Under the pieces are notes generated by a model. It searched no databases. It was not told the DNA's origin and saw only the letters and a list, made by a program, of their open reading frames with translations. A stretch of 64,000 nucleotides of DNA. It comes from Gloeobacter morelensis MG652769 (GTDB lineage: Bacteria > Cyanobacteriota > Cyanobacteriia > Gloeobacterales > Gloeobacteraceae). The stretch is from contig NZ_CP063845.1 in assembly GCF_021018745.1 (NCBI RefSeq), positions 310,001 to 374,000 on the forward strand, given 5' to 3'. This document shows, one piece after another, positions 55,085 to 62,264 of the stretch. Positions within the stretch are counted from its first letter, which is position 1. Each line of letters begins with the position of its first letter. Both the position numbers and the translations under genes were made by a program.

Positions 55085-55438
55085 ATGTTCACGGCGAACG
55101 CAATGCCCAGGGTGCAGGAGAACGGCCAGGTCGAACTCGACCTCGAATTCAAGGCTTTCTTCGTCAACCTGGTGGAACGGAGTCACCGCGAGGGCCTTTC
55201 TCTGCCGCGCATCAAAGAGGACATCGCCACCGTGCGCCGCGAATTGGATGTGCCCGGCGTCGAGGAGTGGCCCCTGGAGCAGTGGGCCGAAGAGGCGATC
55301 TTCGCCCTCAAGCGCCGCGAGAATCAGCCTTTGCGGGTGGTCGAGCCGAAGTCCAACCTGGTGGTCTGCCAGCTGTGCGGCAAGGTTGGCCCCTACCGCG
55401 AGACCAACTGCGCCTCCTTCTGCCCCTACGGCGCCTGA
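55085..55438 (+). CDS. small four-cysteine protein, paralogue 1 of a tandem pair
   Basis: A 117-residue protein. The first 80 residues (QVELDLEFKAFFVNLVERSH, LPRIKEDIATVRRELDVPGV) form a helical domain. The last 30 have CQLCGKVGPYRETNCASFC, that is C-x2-C-x10-C-x3-C, a likely metal site. The next gene (55821) has the same layout. It has a strong promoter and its own intrinsic terminator, so it is a highly expressed single gene. I do not recognise the family; zinc or an iron-sulfur cluster are both possible. Confidence 0.78.
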   Translation: MFTANAMPRVQENGQVELDLEFKAFFVNLVERSHREGLSLPRIKEDIATVRRELDVPGVEEWPLEQWAEEAIFALKRRENQPLRVVEPKSNLVVCQLCGKVGPYRETNCASFCPYGA

Positions 55439-55820
55439 ATCCTGCCAGCCAGGAGAGCAGGATTGAACAAGTTGACCTTACGAGGCAGAGTACAAAGATA
55501 CTCTGCCTTTTATTTCAGCGAAATCGAGTAATCAATCATCGGCTGGTCATCGGCTCTCAAAGACTATAAGTCTTGCCGCGCAAGCTCCGCTGCTTAAGTG
55601 GCAATTTGCGTCGGTATTGAAGCTTGTTATTCTTTACAACCGGTAATCTGGCGGTGGACTTTGGGTTGCTGTCCATGAAGAATTGAAGCGTTTGGCGTGG
55701 GTTGCTCAAATCGCTCGCTTCCTCTGGATAGCATGGGGCGCAAATGGCCGATTCAATCTTCCTGTGCACAACTGGAAGGCGGCCCTGTCTTTCAAAGCAC
55801 CCACCCAATAGAGAGGGCCT
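55439..55820. other. region between the two paralogues
   Basis: Carries the terminator of the first gene and then about 300 AT-richer bases without a credible frame, which must contain the second gene's promoter. I could not pick one with confidence. Confidence 0.5.
55484..55515 (+). terminator. intrinsic terminator after paralogue 1
   Basis: GGCAGAGTA and TACTCTGCC form a perfect 9-base stem around a 6-base loop (55484-55507), followed at once by TTTTATTT. Confidence 0.9.
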
Positions 55821-56168
55821 ATGCAAGGTTTTGTCCTGTCCCAGCAGACGGAGCAACAGCGCGGCCGGGTCGAACTCGACCTGGAATTTAAATCGTTTTT
55901 TATCGAACTGGTCGAGCGCAGCCATGCTCAGGGTTTGCCCCTGGAGCGAATCATCGACGATATCCGCACCGCCTGTTGCGACCTGGGTGTTCCCGGTCTC
56001 GACGAATTGACCATGGTGCAGTGGGCCAAAGAGGTGGTTGCCACACTCGAGCGGCCCGCCTGCGAGGCTGCCCCCGGGCGGGCCGCACTGGTGGTCTGCC
56101 ACCTGTGCGGCAAGATCAATCCCGCCTTCGAAACCAACTGCGCAAGCTTTTGCCCCCACAGCGCCTAG
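55821..56168 (+). CDS. small four-cysteine protein, paralogue 2 of a tandem pair
   Basis: A 115-residue product with the same plan as 55085-55438. Shared stretches are VELDLEFKSFFIELVERSHA, a QWAKEV segment and CHLCGKINPAFETNCASFC, with identical C-x2-C-x10-C-x3-C spacing. It differs in having two more Cys in the helical part (TACCDLG) and a further one after it. The two are diverged duplicates about 385 bases apart. The gene is followed by a perfect hairpin. Function unknown. Confidence 0.78.
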   Translation: MQGFVLSQQTEQQRGRVELDLEFKSFFIELVERSHAQGLPLERIIDDIRTACCDLGVPGLDELTMVQWAKEVVATLERPACEAAPGRAALVVCHLCGKINPAFETNCASFCPHSA

Positions 56169-56191
56169 GGTGCTCCCGCCGGGAGCACCCT
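56167..56191 (+). terminator. perfect hairpin after paralogue 2, possible terminator
   Basis: AGGGTGCTCCC and GGGAGCACCCT are perfect arms around a 3-base loop, overlapping the end of the stop codon. No T run follows, so termination is uncertain and RNA protection is an alternative. Confidence 0.4.
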
Positions 56192-56262
56192 ACTATCAGC
56201 GCGCCGCCGGCCCGGTGGCTGGGTGCCGGTGCCGCTGCTAGGCTGGGCGCATCGGCATTACT

Positions 56263-57153
56263 ATGCAATCGCCTGTGTTCGAGCCCGCGCCGAAGCTGGA
56301 AAATCCACTGCGCCTGGAGGTGCGCTCTTTGCGAAGAGCGCACCTGGCTGGGGCGCGGCTCAAAAACGTCGGCATCAACAGCTGCGATCTCAGCGCTGCG
56401 GATCTGACGGGGGCGGACTTGCGCGGCGCCAAAGTCGGAGTCGCCTGGCAGCGGCTTTTGTTTGTCGTCTTTGCGGCGGCGGCCGGGGCGCAGGTGGGCG
56501 TCGCCCTCGCCCAGCAGACCGGGCTGTGGTCGGCGGCGGTTCTCGGGGCGCTGGTGGGATTCGACATCTTCTGGGCGGGGGGGCTATCCGACGATTTACC
56601 CGAGCGGGTTTTTGCGCCGGGCGACGAGCGGCGCTACCGCTGCGAAGAACCGGACGGCCCGGCGGGACTCGGCCTCAGGGTGCCGCTGGTGCTGGCCGGG
56701 GTGGCGCTGTTGCAGGTGGCGCTGCTGTTGGGATGGGCTCCGGCGGACCAGAGCGTGCCGAGAGTCGCCGGGGGGACGGCCGCCGCCCTGGCGGCCGGGG
56801 TGGCGGCCGTCGCTGTGCTGGCCTTTGCCTACCGGCGCTGCTGGATCTTCAAGACGGTCCTCAAGAACGCCGATTTTTCAGACGCCGACTTGAGCGGTGC
56901 ACGTCTTGCCCATATCGACCTGCGCGGTGCCCGGCTGGTGCGCGCTTTCGCCCGTGAAGCGAATCTGCAGGGAGCGGATTTGCGCGGAGCGGACCTCGAA
57001 CTGGCCGACCTGGTCGGGGCGGATCTGCGCGATGCGAAGCTTGAGGGCACCAATCTGGAGGGGGCGTGGATGCCCGACGGCCGCACTTTCAGCGGCAGTC
57101 TGGCCGATCATCTCCTCTATCCCGAGCAGGCAGATAAGCCGGATAGCGACTGA
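56263..57153 (+). CDS. pentapeptide-repeat membrane protein
   Basis: A 296-residue protein with a split repeat. About seven A(D/N)LxG-type units lie at residues 25-57 (AHLAG, ARLKN, CDLSA, ADLTG, ADLRG). Then come four membrane helices (about 62-190, for example LLFVVFAAAAGAQVGVALAQ), and about a dozen more units (about 203-272). Pentapeptide repeats form a square right-handed beta-helix. With the helices between, the two blades would stand on the same side of the membrane. Function unknown. Confidence 0.82.
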   Translation: MQSPVFEPAPKLENPLRLEVRSLRRAHLAGARLKNVGINSCDLSAADLTGADLRGAKVGVAWQRLLFVVFAAAAGAQVGVALAQQTGLWSAAVLGALVGFDIFWAGGLSDDLPERVFAPGDERRYRCEEPDGPAGLGLRVPLVLAGVALLQVALLLGWAPADQSVPRVAGGTAAALAAGVAAVAVLAFAYRRCWIFKTVLKNADFSDADLSGARLAHIDLRGARLVRAFAREANLQGADLRGADLELADLVGADLRDAKLEGTNLEGAWMPDGRTFSGSLADHLLYPEQADKPDSD

Positions 57154-57282
57154 AGGCTGTCTGCAAAATACCGTCCTGCCGACTCTTGCGAAGCCCCAGG
57201 GCTGCACCGGTCTCGGGCCAATGCAAGCCTCCAGCGCCATCCAGGCCCTTCGATGTTTACCTGGAAGCAGGGTTGGATTTCG

Positions 57283-57311
57283 TTGGCAGATGGGAGTGAA
57301 TCTGCCATAAT
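57283..57311 (+). promoter_or_regulatory. candidate promoter for tRNA-Met
   Basis: TTGGCA (57283-57288), a 17-base spacer and CATAAT (57306-57311), 20 bases before the tRNA begins. Confidence 0.55.
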
Positions 57312-57331
57312 TAGAGATTGCGTCCAGTCCC

Positions 57332-57403
57332 GGCACAGTAGCTCAGCGGTAGAGCTAGCGGTTCATACCCGCTCGGTCGCGTGTTCAAATCACGCCTGTG
57401 CCA
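57332..57403 (+). tRNA. tRNA-Met (anticodon CAT), probably elongator
   Basis: Full cloverleaf: acceptor GGCACAG/CTGTGCC, D-arm GCTC..GAGC, anticodon stem AGCGG/CCGCT with loop TTCATAC (anticodon CAT), T-arm GCGTGTTCAAATCACGC. The paired first acceptor base argues against the initiator. A lysidine-modified Ile tRNA is not excluded. The terminal CCA is not encoded. Confidence 0.9.
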
Positions 57404-57651
57404 TGAATACAAAAATCAGAACCTCGACACTTGCGCTCAAGCCAAACTTCAAGCCCTGCCAGAGAGTGCGTGAGGGAAGAGCATTTTGCTGTGTTGAGCA
57501 GCGGCTGGACCCACGCGGCAAGTTGATAGCCCGATTCGGCGCGACCAAGAGCGCGACAACGGCAAGCAGCGATGATTTTTAGGAATACCTATCCCAATCT
57601 ATTTCGGTCTGAGCACCTCCGGTTGGCATGCTCAGAAGCGTTGAGTCGGTA

Positions 57652-57999
57652 CTACATCGGCAAGTATTCCACACGGCTATCAAAATATTCGGCATCTGCC
57701 ACCTCGGCGATCATTTCTAGATCGCGGACACAGTCGCCAACGGTTGCATTGAGTTTGTGGGCATAGACCACCCCGGCAAAAGCATTGCCTTCAGTTTGAC
57801 GCCGACGGGCTTCAGCAAGCAGGTCGTCGTCTCTGGTGAAGAGCACTCGCCCAAGCTCCGTCGCTCGGTCAAGCACCTGGGGATCCGAAAGACCGCTTCG
57901 GCCGTCTTCTTGCACAGTGAGCACTTCCACGCCACGACGACGCAGCCCAGAGGCGATCGAAGCCTCCGCGTTCTCATCGAAGTAGAAAGCAACGCTCAG
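57652..57999 (-). CDS. DUF5615 PIN-like toxin, with non-canonical start likely
   Basis: The conserved family begins with a D-E-N motif, and here FYFDENAEASIASGLRRRGV lies upstream of the first usual start codon (GTG 57930). The frame has no ATG, GTG or TTG between the in-frame TAA at 58017 and that motif, so CTG at 57999 is the likeliest start. The rest (TVQEDGRSGLSDPQVLDRAT, RVLFTRDDDLLAEARR) fits the DUF5615 PIN-like fold with acidic catalytic residues. It lies right after the DUF433 gene, its usual antitoxin partner. If CTG is not used, the toxin is truncated and inactive. Confidence 0.7.
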   Translation of the reverse strand: MSVAFYFDENAEASIASGLRRRGVEVLTVQEDGRSGLSDPQVLDRATELGRVLFTRDDDLLAEARRRQTEGNAFAGVVYAHKLNATVGDCVRDLEMIAEVADAEYFDSRVEYLPM

Positions 58000-58007
58000 A
58001 ACTGCCC

Positions 58008-58343
58008 CTACGGGTTATCGGCCTGGGCCGCTTTAAAGCGCCGCAGCCGCTCGGCCAAAGGAGAATCGGCCTGGGCCAGGCGCATTGCCTCTGCCCATTC
58101 GCGACGCCGCTGGATATCGGCGTCCAGTTCCACTTTGTGATCGAAGTAATAGGCGAGAGCCGAGTGGATCTTGGCAAGCGTGAGATGCGGGTAGTTGCGC
58201 AGCAACTGCTCGGCATTCCAGCCGTAAGCTGTGTGGCTAAGCGCCAACTCGATCACCTTCATGGTCGTACCGGCTATCAGCGGGACGCCCTTTTCGTCGA
58301 GTTCGATGTGCTTGTACGGTGTGCGGGTGTGTTCGCTTGCCAT
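58008..58343 (-). CDS. DUF433 antitoxin-family protein
   Basis: A 111-residue protein of the DUF433 family. The helix-turn-helix-like core is GTTMKVIELALSHTAYGWNA, then EQLLRNYPHLTLAKIHSALA (the standard HxxA core) and YYFDHKVELDADI. DUF433 proteins are paired in cyanobacteria with DUF5615 PIN-like proteins as toxin-antitoxin modules. Its stop is 8 bases before the proposed toxin start. It probably binds its own promoter and the toxin. Confidence 0.82.
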   Translation of the reverse strand: MASEHTRTPYKHIELDEKGVPLIAGTTMKVIELALSHTAYGWNAEQLLRNYPHLTLAKIHSALAYYFDHKVELDADIQRRREWAEAMRLAQADSPLAERLRRFKAAQADNP

Positions 58344-58436
58344 GCGCCCATTCTACTGCCGGTCGAAATTCTGACACAGTCCAGCCAAAAGTATGTTCAA
58401 TACGCCGAATTGGCGGATGGCACCTGCCAAGAGTGC

Positions 58437-58685
58437 TCAACGGATGAGAGGGAGAAAGTGCAGTCCAACTCGTCCAGGATGGCCTGGATCTCTGCGTTTC
58501 TGAGGGCGGGGAGCGGCTGGACGAAACACGGGGAGCGGACTGCCTCGCAGGTCGGTGCGTACCTCAGGTGTCTCGCTCTGTTGGAGCCCCTGCTCGACAT
58601 AGTGAGCAATGAGACCTCGAGCACCGTGGGCGCGGGCCTTGGCTCGCCGCAGGAGATCTTCAGGCAATTCAATAGTGGTGCTCAT
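58437..58685 (-). pseudogene. frameshifted VapB-type antitoxin gene
   Basis: From ATG 58685 the frame reads MSTTIELPEDLLRRAKARAH, a typical VapB-type ribbon-helix-helix start, through LPVFRPA. A one-base shift near the GCCGCTCCCCGCCC stretch then moves the expected tail (PALRNAEIQAILDELD) to another frame. No PIN-domain toxin follows. The gene is therefore a relic whose toxin is gone. A sequencing error would give the same picture and cannot be excluded. Confidence 0.7.
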
Positions 58686-58710
58686 AAGCGCGAAGTTCAG
58701 CCTGGAAGCC

Positions 58711-58985
58711 ATGTTGAAACCGCAGGATATCGTGATGCTGCTCAAGGTGCACCTGTTGCAGGGGCGGAAGTGGGGCCTTCAGCAACTCGCGGTGGGTCTG
58801 CGCATGAGTCCATCGGAGGTGCATGCCGCTTTAAAGCGCGCCCAGGCAGGGGGGTGTACGACGCGAGGGAGCGTCGTGTCCGTCCCCTTGCGCTGAGGGA
58901 ATTCCTGGTACACGGTTTGAAGTATGGCGGAGAGTATCAATGCCGTGCACTCCGGCATTTGCGTCACCTGCGACGATCGTTCTGA
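58711..58985 (+). pseudogene. frameshifted and truncated winged-helix regulator gene
   Basis: ATG 58711 opens MLKPQDIVMLLKVHLLQGRK, then LAVGLRMSPSEVHAALKRAQ, a winged-helix DNA-binding domain. At the GGGGGG run near 58850 the frame is lost. The expected continuation GVYDARERRVRPLALREFLV and HGLKY lies in the next frame and ends in TGA near 58985. The C-terminal tail usual for these regulators after HGxKY is absent. The gene is broken by both a frameshift and a truncation. Confidence 0.7.
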
Positions 58986-59002
58986 AATTTGGCAAACGCG
59001 GT

Positions 59003-59431
59003 CTAAGCGCCGACGGGTGCCTGCTGTACTGCGGTCGATAGCGGCGACGGACTTTTCTGGATGAGTTCGATCTTGTAGCCGTCGGGATCTTCCAGAAAAG
59101 CGATCACCGTGCTGCCGTGCTTCATCGGGCCGGGTTGGCGCACGACTTTGCCGCCCCGGGCGGTCAGTTCGCTGCAGGTCCGGTAGATGTCCTCGACACC
59201 GAGGGCGATGTGACCGAAGGCGTCGCCGAGTTCGTAACGGTCGCGCTCCCAGTTGTGGGTCAGTTCGATCACGGCGCTGTCCGCTTCGCTGCCGTAGCCC
59301 ACGAAGGCGAGGGTGAATTTGCCGTCGGGGTAGTCTTTTTGGCGCAGCAGTTTCATGCCCAATACATCGCAGTAGAAAGCCTTGGAAGCCTCCAGATCGC
59401 GCACCCGCAGCATCGTGTGAAGAATCCGCAC
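59003..59431 (-). CDS. gloA: lactoylglutathione lyase (glyoxalase I)
   Basis: A GTG start at 59431 follows AAGGAGG by 8 bases and gives 142 residues. [20 protein letters not shown] carries metal ligand His, [20 protein letters not shown] the central ligands, and [11 protein letters not shown] the last Glu. The enzyme turns the methylglyoxal-glutathione hemithioacetal into lactoylglutathione. It is nickel- or zinc-dependent in this family. No partner gene is adjacent. Confidence 0.93.
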   Translation of the reverse strand: MRILHTMLRVRDLEASKAFYCDVLGMKLLRQKDYPDGKFTLAFVGYGSEADSAVIELTHNWERDRYELGDAFGHIALGVEDIYRTCSELTARGGKVVRQPGPMKHGSTVIAFLEDPDGYKIELIQKSPSPLSTAVQQAPVGA

Positions 59432-59597
59432 GGTCGTTCCTCCTTCAAAGGCCCCTCCAGTGTACCTTCCGGCCCTAAGCGGGCAGGCGCTCAAGGCAAC
59501 CTGCGCCTCCGGAAGCACAGGGTATTTTCTTGGCCCGCTGCCGAGAAGATAGCCCCAGTCCTTATTGGCTATCATGTACGCAGCGCGGCAAGAGGCG

Positions 59598-60431
59598 ATG
59601 GAAGGCAAGCACTCCATTCACTGCAAAATTTCCGAGGCGCTGCGGCGGGCCATCGACCGGCGCTGCGCGGACACCGGCCAAACCCTCCAGCAAGTCGTTT
59701 GCGAGGCGCTCGAGCAGTACCTGCTGCTCGAGGGCCACACCCTGTTTCAAACTTCGACGGTGGGCGCTCTGATCGAAGGTGTTGACGAAGGGACGACCAC
59801 CATCGAGCAACTCAAAGCCCACGGCGACTTCGGCATCGGCACCTTCGACCATCTCGACGGCGAAATGATCGAACTGGAGGGCAAGGTCTTCCAGATCCGC
59901 TCCGATGGTCATGCCTACCCCGCAAGCAATCCCCAAAAGACCCCCTTTGCAACGGTCGCCTTCTGGCAGCCGGATGTGACGGTCGGGCTGTGCGAACCGC
60001 TCGATTATCCGGGTTTGCAGGCGTTTCTCGATAGGCTCATCCCCGAGCGCAATTTGTTCCAGGCGATCAAAATCGAGGGCCGCTTTTCCCGCCTTAAGAC
60101 CCGCTCGGTGGCCCGACAACCGGAACACACTCGCCTCGCCGAAGCCGCCGCGAGTCAGGCAGAGTTTGAATTTCGCGATATCGAGGGCACCCTGGCCGGC
60201 TTCTGGACGCCGCCTTTTGCGGCGGGGATCAACGTACCCGGCTATCACCTGCACTTTATCAGCGCCGCTCGCAAACTTGGCGGCCACTTGCTTGAGTGCA
60301 CGATCGATCAAGTAACCGTGCAGGTGCACCACACCCCCGAGCTGCACCTGGCGGTGCCGCGCTCCCCGGAATTTCAGCGGGCCGACTTGGCTGCAGACAC
60401 CGGCGCGGAACTGGACCGGGCCGAGAAATAG
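59598..60431 (+). CDS. acetolactate decarboxylase with N-terminal ribbon-helix-helix-like extension
   Basis: From ATG 59598 the product is 277 residues (ATG 59574 is an alternative). Residues 1-45 ([37 protein letters not shown]) look like a CopG-type ribbon-helix-helix. The remainder is an AlsD-type enzyme: [16 protein letters not shown], the zinc-site [16 protein letters not shown] and [10 protein letters not shown]. It converts 2-acetolactate to acetoin. The added DNA-binding-like part is unusual and could tie the enzyme to regulation or simply dimerise it. Confidence 0.88.
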   Translation: MEGKHSIHCKISEALRRAIDRRCADTGQTLQQVVCEALEQYLLLEGHTLFQTSTVGALIEGVDEGTTTIEQLKAHGDFGIGTFDHLDGEMIELEGKVFQIRSDGHAYPASNPQKTPFATVAFWQPDVTVGLCEPLDYPGLQAFLDRLIPERNLFQAIKIEGRFSRLKTRSVARQPEHTRLAEAAASQAEFEFRDIEGTLAGFWTPPFAAGINVPGYHLHFISAARKLGGHLLECTIDQVTVQVHHTPELHLAVPRSPEFQRADLAADTGAELDRAEK

Positions 60432-60559
60432 TTCCCCCATCGCCGAAAATTTCCCAATTTATGTAACACAACACACAAAAAGCGTGGACAGTCTGTGGAT
60501 GCTCTCCTAGGTTGGAAATTGTTCGCTCAGAACAGTTTCTGTTTGGAGGTGCATCAGCC

Positions 60560-61270
60560 ATGGTTACGAACGTTGTGCGGGCGCTGAGGCAGGGTGCTTG
60601 GATCGCCGGTTTTGTCGCCACTGGGCAGTTGGCGTTGATGGCTGCCGTTTCTGCCGATCCGGTTCAACTGCGGTTTCAGCCGCAGCGGCCGACGGCGGCG
60701 GTCCACCCGATCGATTTCGGAGCCAATCGCTACATCCTGACTGACGAGGCGTTTGCCCAGGGAGTAAGCGAGTATCTGCAGGGCCAGCCCGACCGGGCAG
60801 TGGGGCAATTTGGCGAAGCGGTGCGGCTCGATCCGCAGGATGGACCGGCCTTCAACAACCGGGCCAACGCCCGCACGGCTGTAGGCGATTCCCAGGGGGC
60901 GCTTGCCGACTACGACCGGGCGGTGGAACTGGATCCTGGCTACGCATTTTTCTACTTCAACCGGGGGATCACCAGGAGCGGTCTTGGGGATCGGCAAGGG
61001 GCGCTTGCCGACTACGATCAGGCCCTCAAGATCGATCCGCTCAACGTGTTTGCCTACAACAACCGGGGCATCCTCCGCTATAAACTTGGCGACCGCGCCG
61101 GGTCGCTCACCGACTTCGACCGGGCGCTCAGGCTCGATCCGACCTACGCTTTTGCCTACCACAACCGCAGTATTGTCCGCTCCAAGCTGGGCGACAGTCA
61201 TGGGGCGGAGTCCGATTCGCAAAAGGCGGCGGAACTTATGGGCAAGTCGCCGCGCCGCCGGTCGGCCTAA
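60560..61270 (+). CDS. secreted TPR protein
   Basis: ATG 60560 follows GGAGGTG by 8 bases. The 236-residue product has a signal peptide (AWIAGFVATGQLALMAAVSA) and then four to five tetratricopeptide units: EAFAQGVSEYLQGQPDRAVG, GPAFNNRANARTAVGDSQGA, YAFFYFNRGITRSGLGDRQG, VFAYNNRGILRYKLGDRAGS and YAFAYHNRSIVRSKLGDSHG. These form a protein-binding superhelix in the periplasm. Partner unknown. Confidence 0.87.
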   Translation: MVTNVVRALRQGAWIAGFVATGQLALMAAVSADPVQLRFQPQRPTAAVHPIDFGANRYILTDEAFAQGVSEYLQGQPDRAVGQFGEAVRLDPQDGPAFNNRANARTAVGDSQGALADYDRAVELDPGYAFFYFNRGITRSGLGDRQGALADYDQALKIDPLNVFAYNNRGILRYKLGDRAGSLTDFDRALRLDPTYAFAYHNRSIVRSKLGDSHGAESDSQKAAELMGKSPRRRSA

Positions 61271-61407
61271 ATGCCGCCTCGGCGGCGCAACGGCCAGCTC
61301 TGTGGCCAAGGCTTGTTCGATTTGTCGAGTGACAAACCGGGCATTCAAGGACTGATTTCGTGACCTACCTTACAGTAACGTGGCAACTGTGGTAGCCGCG
61401 TCGAAGC

Positions 61408-61451
61408 AAAAAAAATGGTGGCGGTTGATCCCATCAGGATCACCGCCACCA
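61408..61451 (-). terminator. strong intrinsic terminator on the minus strand
   Basis: TGGTGGCGGT(T)GATCC and GGATCACCGCCACCA pair over 15 bases with one bulge (61416-61451). On the minus strand TTTTTTTT follows (61415-61408). No minus-strand gene ends nearby, the closest being at 61880. Confidence 0.75.
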
Positions 61452-61479
61452 CATTCTCCCTACTTGGCTATGTGTATGG
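61408..61479 (-). ncRNA. candidate small RNA ending in an intrinsic terminator
   Basis: A TACAAT box reads on the minus strand at 61491-61486, and the terminator hairpin ends at 61408. A transcript starting near 61479 would be about 72 bases: a short single-stranded front of about 30 bases and the hairpin. No -35 match is good. It lacks the conserved Yfr1 motif. The alternative is that the terminator ends a longer read-through transcript. Confidence 0.35.
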
Positions 61480-61618
61480 AATTAGATTGTACAGCATTCC
61501 AGAAGAATTACAGAGATTTATTCTGAATTAGTTGGCGAGTCCTACTACCCGGTACGCTACGGTAGGAAAGATCTACGTCCCGCCCAAGTCGGGCGCCCGT
61601 TCACCGAGAGGAGCGATT

Positions 61619-61864
61619 GTGGTGGAGGAGGAGTTTCGTTACCAGACCGAAGACTGCGTCGTCGTTTGCCCGCAGTGTCAGGCGAGCAGCGCTGAAGATT
61701 TGCAGCCGACGCTCAAGACCCTCGCCGGTTGTCCGAACTGCAAGCAGGACATCGATGAAGACGGCGAATTGAGCGGTGTCGGCGATGCTATCCTCAGCGC
61801 CCTGTCGCGCCGGTACGGCTCTGCGGTGGTCTGGCAGGAGTGGAAAGCAATCTCCGCGCCTTGA
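61619..61864 (+). CDS. small zinc-ribbon protein
   Basis: A GTG at 61619 follows GAGAGGAG and gives 81 residues. CPQC and CPNC (27 residues apart) form a zinc-ribbon pair. The C-terminal helix (GDAILSALSRRYGSAVVWQE) is neutral. It lies convergent with the next gene (15-base gap). Function unknown; a longer TTG start at 61532 is possible. Confidence 0.65.
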   Translation: MVEEEFRYQTEDCVVVCPQCQASSAEDLQPTLKTLAGCPNCKQDIDEDGELSGVGDAILSALSRRYGSAVVWQEWKAISAP

Positions 61865-61879
61865 GCCGCAGTAGTTGTC

Positions 61880-62257
61880 TCAATCCGGCAGGATATAGGT
61901 TACAAAAAAGTTCTTGAGATTGGCGAGCATGCCCCTTTCGCGCAGGCGGTCGAGTTCGCCGCCGTCGAGCCAGCGCCCGCCGCAGGTAGGACAGACATCC
62001 ATCTGTACGTCCGCCGCCTTCACGTCGTTGACCATGTCCATCAAGGTGCCGTCGCGCGGGCAATTGAGCGGCACGATCGTCCGCATACCGCCCGGTTTGC
62101 CGCTGAGCTTGATCCCATCTAGATTTTGTTTTTCTACCAGGGCGGTCATTTCGCTCACATCGAACCAGATGCCGAGGCAGTTGGGGCACTGATCGACTTC
62201 GATGTCGTCGGATTTGACCGTCTTCAGTTCGTAGTCAGTGCAGCGGGGACATTGCAT
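61880..62257 (-). CDS. TFIIB-type zinc-ribbon (zf-TFIIB) protein
   Basis: From ATG 62257 the product is 125 residues. It has two CPxC/CPxC ribbons: CPRCTDYELK with VDQCPNCLGIWFD, and LNCPRDGTLM with DVCPTCGGRWLDGGELDRL. This is the duplicated zf-TFIIB fold seen in small bacterial proteins of unknown role. It lies 7 bases after the truA stop on the same strand, so it is likely transcribed with the ribosomal group. Confidence 0.85.
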   Translation of the reverse strand: MQCPRCTDYELKTVKSDDIEVDQCPNCLGIWFDVSEMTALVEKQNLDGIKLSGKPGGMRTIVPLNCPRDGTLMDMVNDVKAADVQMDVCPTCGGRWLDGGELDRLRERGMLANLKNFFVTYILPD

Positions 62258-62264
62258 GGGGCGG

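Larger units (their letters stand above)
61271..61618. other. intergenic region with a minus-strand terminator and candidate small RNA
   Basis: No protein frame is convincing. It holds the hairpin with a T run on the minus strand and the candidate small RNA listed separately. A TTG at 61532 would extend the zinc-ribbon gene upstream but has no ribosome site. Confidence 0.5.

Noticed and set aside
57652-58985. Active defence island
   Set aside because: Only one possibly working toxin-antitoxin pair is present and the neighbouring genes are broken; it looks like decay rather than a working island.
61408-61479. Yfr1 small RNA
   Set aside because: The conserved unpaired ACUCCUCACAC motif is absent, and I did not find it elsewhere in the window.
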